Part shown: positions 1 to 4,847 of the stretch, piece by piece
How the letters are laid out: each line of letters starts with the position of its first letter
How positions within the stretch are numbered: position 1 is the stretch's first letter
Source: Streptomyces sp. NRRL WC-3618
Lineage (GTDB): Bacteria; Actinomycetota; Actinomycetes; Streptomycetales; Streptomycetaceae
DNA length: 7,961 nt
Direction of reading: 5' to 3'
NCBI RefSeq assembly: GCF_001280005.1
Contig: NZ_LGDW01000123.1
Location: forward strand, 1-7,961
Made by a program: the position numbers and the translations under genes
Notes under the pieces: generated by a model
What the model was told of the DNA's origin: nothing
The model's database searches: none
The model's input: the letters and a program-made list of their open reading frames with translations, nothing else

Positions 1-102
1 GAACCGGTCCCGCAGCTTCACCGGGTAGGGGCCGTACTCACCGACCGGCAAGTACGGCTTGATGAGTTCCCACTGGTCGTCGCTGAGCTGTCGGCGCGTC
101 AC
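1..102 (-). CDS. IS5-family transposase, N-terminal 34 residues (partial)
   Basis: Read leftward from a GTG at 102-100, the frame gives a start residue followed by TRRQLSDDQWELIKPYLP and then a GEYGPYPVKLRDRF-type stretch, and runs off the window edge. The pattern L(S/T)DxQWExIxPxLP is the usual N-terminal helical domain of IS5-family (DUF4096-type) transposases of actinobacteria. The DDE catalytic core lies outside the window. GTG is the only plausible start here: upstream in the same frame a TGA is met inside the IS leader with no ATG, GTG or TTG between. The right copy has GTA at this position. The role would be cut-and-paste movement of the IS. Confidence 0.8.
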   Translation of the reverse strand, partial: MTRRQLSDDQWELIKPYLPVGEYGPYPVKLRDRF

Positions 103-176
103 ACCGGCGTTTCTACCGCGATCCGCCCCGGCGCGGCAGCGGAATACGAATACTGATCACGACCTCACACAGGCCC
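1..176 (-). mobile_element. IS5-family insertion sequence, left copy (5' end only)
   Basis: These bases are the reverse complement of 7786-7961 with only two differences (164 versus 7798, and 100 versus 7862). The element begins, read outward, with GGGCCTGTGTGA immediately after a TA (177-178) inside a CTAG. TA or CTAG targets are typical of IS5-family elements. About 75 bases of leader precede a transposase start at 102. The element continues off the left edge, so its other terminal repeat, and therefore the target duplication, cannot be seen. Family assignment rests on the transposase N-terminus and the target. I cannot name the element. Confidence 0.85.
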
Positions 177-1930
177 TAGGCGGAGGTTCCGGTCACGGTC
201 GTGCCGGACTTGGTGATCGTGTAGTCGATCGTGCCGCCGCCCCAGAAGTGGAACGTGAGGGTGACGGGCTCGTCGTCCCTGATCTCGTTGAAGAAGTCAG
301 GGGTGAGGCTGATCGTGTCGGCGTCGTAGTCGGGCCGGTAGGTCGCCCAGTACTCCTTGAAGGCGGTCCACGTGTGGGGCCCGGCGTTGGTGCCGTCGGC
401 GTACTTGGCCTCCATCGTGGCGACCTGGTCGCCGTTGAACTCGGTCGGAATCGCGAAGCACGAGGAGTTGCAGGGCTCCCACCCGGACCAAGGTGCGCCG
501 TCCAGGGTCCCGGACGCGTCCGAGAGCTGCGCCTTGTCGTAGGTGATGATGTGGATCGCCCAAGGCAGGCCGTCCGAGAAGCGGGCTTCGATGGTCGCGT
601 TGGTGCCATGGGCGCGGTCGCCCGCGAGACGGGTGAGCGCGGCGGCGGTCAGGGTGAGCGTGTCACCAGAGACGGTGTAGTCATCGCCCTCGGTAAGCGC
701 GATGTCCCCCTGCCACAGGCCCTCGAAGTCAAGGCCGTTGCGGTTGAGGGTGAGCGACTCGTCCGCGATGGTCCCGGCCTTCTCGAGGTAGATCGAGTCG
801 AACGAGGCGGTGCCCGAAAGCGTCGTAAAACCTGAGTCCATGTACGCCTTCAGGAGCGGGTCGCGCCATTCCAGGGTGTTGCGGTTGAGGTACGAGCCGG
901 CGTCCCACAGCATCAAGGTCAGCTGCTCTTCGACGGCCTGGTTCGCGGTGGCCTGGAAGAACTTCAGCAATTCGCCGTACTGCGGCGAGTTGGGCACGGC
1001 GCCGCGGGTGTAGTCGTAGCCGAGGACACCCCACTCCCCGACGATGACCGGCACGCCGTTGTCGACGAAGGTGTCACTGGTGCGCTGGAAGGTGTTCTCG
1101 AGGTCCTGCTGGGTCGCCTCGTCGTAGGTGGTGACCCCGGCGACGTTGACGCTGAAGGGATAGAACCCGTAGAAGTGGACGGTCGCGGCGATCATGTCGT
1201 CGTCGAGCGAGTCGATGGTGGCCTTGAGCGCGTCCAGGTGCGGCTGCTCGGAGTTGGTGACCCACGTCGGCAGCACCAGGAGCCGGTCCGCGTTGTTCCC
1301 GCCGGTGGCGCGGACAGCCTCGTAGAAGGCGACGTTGAGCTCGGCGGTGTGGGCGTCCTGGTTGGCCACGTCAGTGGGGAACTGCGGTTCGTTGATGCTC
1401 TCGAACGACAGCTCGGACGGGTGGTCCTTGAACCGCTCGGCGATCTGGGTCCACATCGAGTCGAACTTCGCGATCACGTTGTCGTGGTCGTCCGGCAGCG
1501 CCTTGGTCCACATCTGGTCGTGCTGGTTGACCATCACTTGGAGGTCGTTCGCGATCGCCCAGTCGACGACCTGCTCGACGCGGTCGAGCCAGGCCGGGTC
1601 GATCGTGTAGTCCGGTGCCGGGCCGGTGTGCTCGTCCCAGGACACCGGGAGGCGGATCGAGTTGTAGCCCTCGGCCTTGATCGTCTGGAGGAGTTCCTCG
1701 GTGATCAGCGGGTTGCCCCAGGCGGTCTCACCGCCCAGCGCATCCAGGGTGTTGCCGACGTTCCAGCCCGGCTGCATGGCCGCGACCTGCTCCATGGCGG
1801 TGGTCGCCTGTGGCGGCTTCCGATCCGTTTTGGCGTCGGCGTTCGAAGCCAGGGCGGTCATAGGTATGGCCACCAAGCCGAGGAGGGCCGCCACCAGGGC
1901 GATCAGGAGTTTGTACTTTCGATGCTTCAC
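176..1930 (-). CDS. Secreted GH5 (subfamily 4-like) endo-beta-glucanase with CBM_X2 and CBM46-like modules
   Basis: A 584-residue secreted endo-beta-1,4-glucanase, complete at both ends. The GTG start (1930-1928) follows GAAAAGGGG by six bases. Residues 1-28 form a signal peptide (basic MKHRKYK, hydrophobic core, ALA cleavage motif at 26-28). The GH5 barrel spans about 45-368: W56NVGNTLD, R93 in SIRLPVSW, H137, acid/base E181 in INEPQ, H252 and Y254 in VHFYGF, nucleophile E299 in VGEW, and W342. All core GH5 catalytic positions are present. Residues ~372-467 resemble the CBM_X2 immunoglobulin-like module. Residues ~468-584 resemble CBM46, with W481, W484, W521, W528, W563 and a likely C487-C491 disulfide. 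This is the module order of Bacillus halodurans Cel5B. Enzymes of this architecture cut mixed-linkage beta-glucan, cellulose or xyloglucan; the exact substrate is not readable here. The stop codon TAG is built partly from the IS end (see findings). Confidence 0.93.
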   Translation of the reverse strand: MKHRKYKLLIALVAALLGLVAIPMTALASNADAKTDRKPPQATTAMEQVAAMQPGWNVGNTLDALGGETAWGNPLITEELLQTIKAEGYNSIRLPVSWDEHTGPAPDYTIDPAWLDRVEQVVDWAIANDLQVMVNQHDQMWTKALPDDHDNVIAKFDSMWTQIAERFKDHPSELSFESINEPQFPTDVANQDAHTAELNVAFYEAVRATGGNNADRLLVLPTWVTNSEQPHLDALKATIDSLDDDMIAATVHFYGFYPFSVNVAGVTTYDEATQQDLENTFQRTSDTFVDNGVPVIVGEWGVLGYDYTRGAVPNSPQYGELLKFFQATANQAVEEQLTLMLWDAGSYLNRNTLEWRDPLLKAYMDSGFTTLSGTASFDSIYLEKAGTIADESLTLNRNGLDFEGLWQGDIALTEGDDYTVSGDTLTLTAAALTRLAGDRAHGTNATIEARFSDGLPWAIHIITYDKAQLSDASGTLDGAPWSGWEPCNSSCFAIPTEFNGDQVATMEAKYADGTNAGPHTWTAFKEYWATYRPDYDADTISLTPDFFNEIRDDEPVTLTFHFWGGGTIDYTITKSGTTVTGTSA

Positions 1931-1936
1931 AAGGTG

Positions 1937-1945
1937 CCCCTTTTC
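1937..1945 (-). promoter_or_regulatory. Ribosome binding site of the GH5 gene
   Basis: On the minus strand the bases GAAAAGGGG stand six bases before the GTG at 1930. This purine block supports the GTG start, from which a textbook signal peptide begins at once. No ATG lies nearby in frame. Confidence 0.7.
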
Positions 1946-2056
1946 TATGGGTTGAGGCGGATCTGTGGGGTATTGAGGCGGCTCGCGCCCCTGTAGGCGG
2001 AGGCGAGGGGGACGGTCGTGGCCAGTCGGGTTCTCACCGTGGTCGCTGGATCAGCG

Positions 2057-2110
2057 CACCAAAGGGCGGGCTGTCCGGCACCACCAAACCCAAGGCGGCC
2101 CTTGTTGGTG
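2057..2110. repeat. Imperfect inverted repeat (possible leader hairpin)
   Basis: CACCAAAGGGC (2057-2067) can pair with GCCCTT (2098-2103) and TTGGTG (2105-2110), leaving a one-base bulge and a loop of about 30 bases. It lies 127 bases upstream of the GH5 start, within any long GH5 leader. No T-tract follows on either strand, so it is not a classic terminator. Confidence 0.4.
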
Positions 2111-2210
2111 TGCGATTCGATGTGTGATCGGGCGTGGTGAGCTGTCACGGCCCGCGCTTCGCGGTGGGTAGCCCGCGGTGGGGAGGTCGGCGAACCATGC
2201 TGCTCGACAT

Positions 2211-2220
2211 GGAGCGCTCC
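2211..2220. promoter_or_regulatory. Palindrome GGAGCGCTCC, CebR/CelR-like operator core
   Basis: A perfect 10-base palindrome centred on GC. It matches the inner ten bases of the TGGGAGCGCTCCCA operator known for the actinobacterial LacI-family cellobiose regulators CebR and CelR, but the outer bases do not match. It lies 281 bases upstream of the GH5 start. A short palindrome of this kind can arise by chance in GC-rich DNA, so the call rests on the nearby related boxes. Confidence 0.35.
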
Positions 2221-2230
2221 TCGCTGTCCA

Positions 2231-2285
2231 CGGTGGCTCCGGGCCGGGCGGATCAGGGGGATGCCCGGGCGACTCGGAGCCACCG
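2231..2285. repeat. Perfect 11-base inverted repeat, strong hairpin
   Basis: CGGTGGCTCCG (2231-2241) and CGGAGCCACCG (2275-2285) are exact reverse complements. Inside them CGGGC (2245-2249) can pair with GCCCG (2263-2267) around a loop of about 13 bases. The structure sits between the candidate GH5 promoter and the GH5 start. It lacks a T-tract on both strands. It could be an attenuator, a T-less actinobacterial terminator or an mRNA-stabilising element. Confidence 0.6.
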
Positions 2286-2364
2286 CCTGTGGAGAGCGGG
2301 GGGTGTGGCGTGGAGTCAGGTGTTCGTGTCGTTGGGGCCCGCCGTCATGGGTAAGAGGAGGGTT

Positions 2365-2374
2365 GAAGCGCTTC
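2365..2374. promoter_or_regulatory. LacI-type operator GAAGCGCTTC
   Basis: A perfect 10-base palindrome with the central CG step typical of LacI/GalR-family operators. The same 10 bases form the core of the longer palindrome at 2524-2545, so the box occurs twice within 160 bases. On the minus strand it begins 11 bases after the candidate -10 element, where a bound repressor would block transcription toward the GH5 gene. Confidence 0.6.
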
Positions 2375-2385
2375 GATGTTGGCTG

Positions 2386-2414
2386 AGATTAGGTCCGATG
2401 AAGGGGTCGCACAA
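2386..2414 (-). promoter_or_regulatory. Candidate promoter toward the GH5 gene
   Basis: On the minus strand TTGTGC (2414-2409) and TAATCT (2391-2386) are separated by 17 bases, fitting the sigma-70-type TTGNNN-17-TANNNT pattern. The GAAGCGCTTC operator follows directly downstream, at about the expected transcription start. Transcription would run toward the GH5 start with a leader near 450 bases. The -35 match is weak (three of six), so the operator placement is the main support. Confidence 0.35.
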
Positions 2415-2523
2415 GCCCTACGGCAAAAGTTCGATGAACGAGTCAGGACGCCCATTTGCGCGGAGATGCATGGGTTTTCCCCTGTTTCCCTGACGACCTC
2501 TCGGCGCCAGTGGGTTCTCAACC

Positions 2524-2545
2524 AGCGTCGAAGCGCTTCGACGCT
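2524..2545. promoter_or_regulatory. 22-base perfect palindromic operator (LacI type)
   Basis: AGCGTCGAAGCG and its exact mirror form an uninterrupted 22-base palindrome centred between 2534 and 2535, with core TCGAAGCGCTTCGA. Size, symmetry and the central CG fit a LacI/GalR-family operator. The core repeats the box at 2365-2374. The gene it originally served is unclear: it may act with the nearer box on the GH5 gene, or belong to a divergent gene removed when the mobile remnants arrived from about 2660. Confidence 0.65.
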
Positions 2546-2625
2546 CTGAGGTCGCCGCCGCAGCCCTCGTCCTGCTTCCGCTCGAGTACGACCGCACCAT
2601 CTGAACGATCACGCAACGGCATGAG

Positions 2626-2651
2626 CCATGACTGGAGTGGTTCAGTCACGG
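2626..2651. repeat. Short inverted repeat beside the ISAzo13-type remnant
   Basis: CCATGACTG (2626-2634) and CAGTCACGG (2643-2651) are reverse complements at 8 of 9 positions around an 8-base loop. It lies just before the point where transposase-like sequence begins, so it may mark a junction or be a leftover element end. No function can be assigned. Confidence 0.35.
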
Positions 2652-2670
2652 CGGGAGGTGTTCACCTGGT

Positions 2671-2865
2671 GCAGATTGCCCCGACCGGGAACTCGGCAAG
2701 GCGATCCCGTACGGCATCTACGACCTGGCCACGAACATGGGCTGGGTCGACGTGGGCACCGACCACGACGCCGCCGCGTTCGCCGTCGCCTCCATCCGCC
2801 GCTGGTGGCACGGCGCCGGACACACCACCTACCCGGGCGCCAGGCACCTGGTGATCACGCCGGGG
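2671..2865 (+). pseudogene. ISAzo13-family transposase, internal fragment
   Basis: One open frame reads PDRELGKAIPYGIYDLATN, then GWVDVGTDHDAAAFAV, SIRRWW and a YPGARHLVIT end. This succession is characteristic of the central part of ISAzo13-family (Rhodopirellula-type) DDE transposases. It stops just before the point where family members carry an ADGGGSNG-type catalytic segment. Here ITPG is followed by unrelated sequence from about 2866. No start lies upstream in this frame and the preceding residues fit poorly. Both ends are lost, so it is a dead fragment of about 62 recognisable codons. Family recognition is from memory of conserved strings. Confidence 0.75.
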
Positions 2866-3300
2866 GTGCGGATCGAGCAGACCAGGCGCCGACTGACCAA
2901 TCTGCGTGCCGAAAGGCTGCTTCCGCCTGGGGAAGGCGACGGCGCCTGAGTCGCCGCCCTGATGGACCCGCGGCTGGGCGACGTACGACCCCGAGCAGGA
3001 CGTCCAGGACGGGGAGTGGACGCGGGAGAAGGAAGCCCCGGCGCAGGGCGCGGTGGGGCCGACGCGCCGCGTGGAAGCAGGAACGCGGGAACGCAAAGGA
3101 CGAACTGCGCGCAGCTTTGGCTGTCGGCGGACACGAGCCGGCCCCTGCGCGCCATCGCGGCCCGCCTCGGCCTCCGCCCCGAGTAGGTCCTCGCCCGGCT
3201 CGCCGCCCACGTCCCCGTGAACGGCGACGGCACCCTCACCGTCGCCGCCTTCCCCCCGCTGACAACGACACGATCGGCCGGATCCCCAGGATGTGATCCC
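2866..3300 (+). pseudogene. Decayed unknown coding sequence
   Basis: This stretch has coding character but no long intact frame. One frame gives GWATYDPEQDVQDGEWTREK near 2972-3031. Another gives SADTSRPLRAIAARLGLRPE (about 3124-3183), a TAG at 3184-3186, then VLARLAAHVPVNGDGTLTVA in the same frame. The TAG differs by one base from CAG, and reading Gln there restores a continuous helical segment. This looks like the remains of one or more small genes with frameshifts and a nonsense change. The AIAARLG-type helix might be part of a helix-turn-helix domain, but that is a guess. I do not recognise the family. Confidence 0.35.
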
Positions 3301-3313
3301 GAGGCCTGCCCCG

Positions 3314-3784
3314 TCAGGCGTCGACCAGGTCAAGCAGGTCTTGGAAGCGCCGGGCAACGTGTTCGTCCCCGCACGCCCGCTTCACCGCGCGGTCTTTCTG
3401 GAGCTTGTCGAGGTCGTCGCGGATGACCTCGCGGTCCTCCTTGAGCATCTGCTCGATCAGGGGGGCGGCGCTGTTGCTGTAGAAGACCCTGCGGTTGCGT
3501 CCCATCGTGCCGTAGCCGCCCGGTTCGCCGATGTAGCAGAGGGCCATCCATCGCGCGATGGCTGCCCGGGGCTCAGGCGGCGCTGCGGCGAGGCCACCGA
3601 ATTCGGGGAACAGCCGCAGAGCGGGTCCGTGGGAGGCGTTAGACCTCCAACTCGTGCCGATCTTCTCCAGGGCCTCGTGCTGGCTGCGGAAGAAGGTGGC
3701 GCGCTGGGGCTTGCGGAAGTACGGGAGGATCCCTGCTGCGTTGGCGACTCGTACGGCACGGCGTTGACGGCAGGGCGGGGCCGG
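3314..3784 (-). pseudogene. Unknown protein, C-terminal part (probable 5'-truncated gene)
   Basis: A minus-strand frame ending in TGA at 3314-3316 has normal protein composition from about 3760: AAGILPYFRKPQRATFFRSQ, then EALEKIGTSW, a FPEFGGLAA loop, ARWMALCYIGEPGGYGTMGR and an acidic-basic helix ending RFQDLLDLVDA. That is about 145 plausible residues. The same frame stays open to 4078, but upstream of about 3784 it becomes Arg/Pro/Ser-rich, which suggests a rearrangement point. No good start with a ribosome binding site is seen at the change. I see no signal peptide, membrane segment or known motif, and assign no function. It may instead be a short complete gene whose start I cannot place. 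Confidence 0.45.
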
Positions 3785-4049
3785 GTGTGCGTTTGGAGTT
3801 GGTGTCGATGCTGGAGTCCTGCCCTGTGTCCCGCCCTCGCTGCACCGGGGGCCCAGGCGCCGCGGCTGCTGTGGGGACCGGGACAGACAGTTCTGTGCGT
3901 CTGGGACTGCACCAGCCGGGTGACCTCGGGTGCCCCGGCTTGGCGAACGCGGTGTGGATCTCGACAGGCCCCCGACCACGTACGGCCCTTGGACGGCGTC
4001 TCGTACGATGCGGTGCCCACCGAGCACCTGGAAAGGCCGTCGACGGTGC
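3785..4049. other. Unassigned stretch between two remnants
   Basis: About 265 bases with open frames on both strands but no recognisable protein, RNA gene, repeat or operator. The frames are Pro/Arg-rich and mutually overlapping, as expected of non-coding GC-rich DNA. It separates the unknown minus-strand remnant from the IS5-type remnant. Confidence 0.4.
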
Positions 4050-4268
4050 GCGAGCCGATGGCTCCGCAAGCGGGGCATCCGTCATCGCATCGCCCGTAAA
4101 GGCATCGAATCCTCGCAACGGCTGGGCCGCCACCGCTGGGTCGTGGAGAGGACGGTGTCCTGGCTGGCCGGATGCCGGCGCCTGCACCGCCGCTACGAAC
4201 GCAAGGCCGAGCATTTCCTCGCCTTCGCAGGCGTCGCCGCAGCCCTCATCAGCTACCGCCGACTCGCG
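4050..4268 (+). pseudogene. IS5-family transposase, C-terminal fragment
   Basis: The frame reads WLRKRGIRHRIARKGI, then RLGRHRWVVERTVSWLAGCR, RLHRRYERKAEHFLAF and ISYRRL. This is the C-terminal end of an IS5-family DDE transposase: the glutamate in RWVVERT is the last catalytic acid, and the RRYERKAEHFLAF block follows it. The first two catalytic aspartates and the N-terminus are absent, and sequence before 4050 does not match. The natural stop is also missing; the frame runs on into the exonuclease region. It is a dead fragment. Whether it comes from the same element as the flanking copies cannot be told, because their C-termini lie outside the window. Confidence 0.8.
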
Positions 4269-4284
4269 CGCTGTGTGGGCGGCG

Positions 4285-4847
4285 ATGAGCGAGCGCGAGC
4301 AGGCGATGGCCGACTGGCACTGCACGTCGTGCGATCAGGAGATCGAACGCGAGCGTGTGGAGGCGCAGCGTCGGGCTGACCGTGCCCGCTGGGGCGACCT
4401 CAGGCCGACCATCGCGTGGGCTCAGAAGATCCTCGCCGACCCGGACGCGTACGCGGTCCTGGACAACGAGACGACGGGCCTGGCCGCGACGTCGCGGATC
4501 GTGGAGATCGCCGTCACCACGGCGTCCGGGACGGTGCTGCTCACACGCTGCTCAACCCTGGCGGTGAGCCGATCCCGGCGGAGGCCACGGCGATTCACGG
4601 CATCACCGACGCCATGGTCGAAGGGGCGCCCACCTTCTCCGAGATCCTCCCCCGTCTCGCCGAGGCCCTCGCCGGGCGCCGGATCGCGATCTACAACCGG
4701 GACTACGACACCGGCCGGCTGCTGTGGGAACTCCATCTGCACCACCAAGCCCAGGGCACGGTCGACTTCACCAAGCACCCCCGCTATGTCGCCCGGCGGC
4801 ACGGGGCCGCGCAGGCCTGGCTTACTGTAGACACTCCCCCTGCCTGA
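4285..4847 (+). pseudogene. DnaQ-like 3'-5' exonuclease, frameshifted and 3'-truncated
   Basis: From ATG 4285 the frame reads MSEREQAMADWHCTSCDQEI, a charged helix, TIAWAQKILADPDAYAVL and exonuclease motif I (D60-N-E62-TTGL), followed by RIVEIAV. After codon 86 (CTC at 4540-4542) it loses sense. One frame over, TLLNPGGEPIPAEATAIHGI, TDAMVEGAPTFSEIL and motif II (YNRDYDTGRLL) continue. Adding one base before AC at 4543-4544 would give the Asp expected in LLDTLLNPG, so a one-base deletion is likely. The third DEDD motif (HxAxxD) never appears; the frame ends at TGA 4845-4847, so the 3' part is missing. Intact relatives are single-domain proofreading-type exonucleases common in Streptomyces. This copy should be inactive. 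Confidence 0.8.

Larger units (their letters stand above)
1931..2660. other. Gene-free control region between the GH5 gene and the mobile-DNA remnants
   Basis: About 730 bases without a credible gene. Open frames exist on both strands, but their translations are rich in Arg, Pro, Ser and His and show no domain pattern. The region holds three GC-centred palindromes (2211-2220, 2365-2374, 2524-2545), a candidate minus-strand promoter (2386-2414) beside the middle one, and hairpins at 2057-2110, 2231-2285 and 2626-2651. Dense operators and structure next to a secreted endoglucanase gene fit a catabolic control region. A transcript from the candidate promoter would have a leader of roughly 450 bases. 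Confidence 0.6.

Noticed and set aside
59..835. 258-codon plus-strand open frame
   Set aside because: It runs antisense to the IS leader and the GH5 gene; its Gly/Arg/Val-rich sequence is a shadow of GC-rich coding DNA.
1175..1996. 273-codon plus-strand open frame
   Set aside because: Antisense to the GH5 signal peptide and catalytic domain, Val/Asp/Arg-rich, no motif.
1945..2283. 112-codon minus-strand open frame upstream of GH5
   Set aside because: No ribosome binding site, composition dominated by Arg/Ala/Pro/Thr, and it overlaps the hairpin and operator region; non-coding is more likely.
2418..2471. 17-codon minus-strand leader-peptide-like frame (MHLRANGRPDSFIELLP)
   Set aside because: An AGGGG does precede the ATG at a usable distance, but the stop lies upstream of the candidate promoter start, and there is no control-codon run. 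Too weak to annotate.
2628..3296. 222-codon plus-strand frame spanning the remnants
   Set aside because: Arg-rich and out of frame with the recognisable ISAzo13-type transposase sequence in the same bases.
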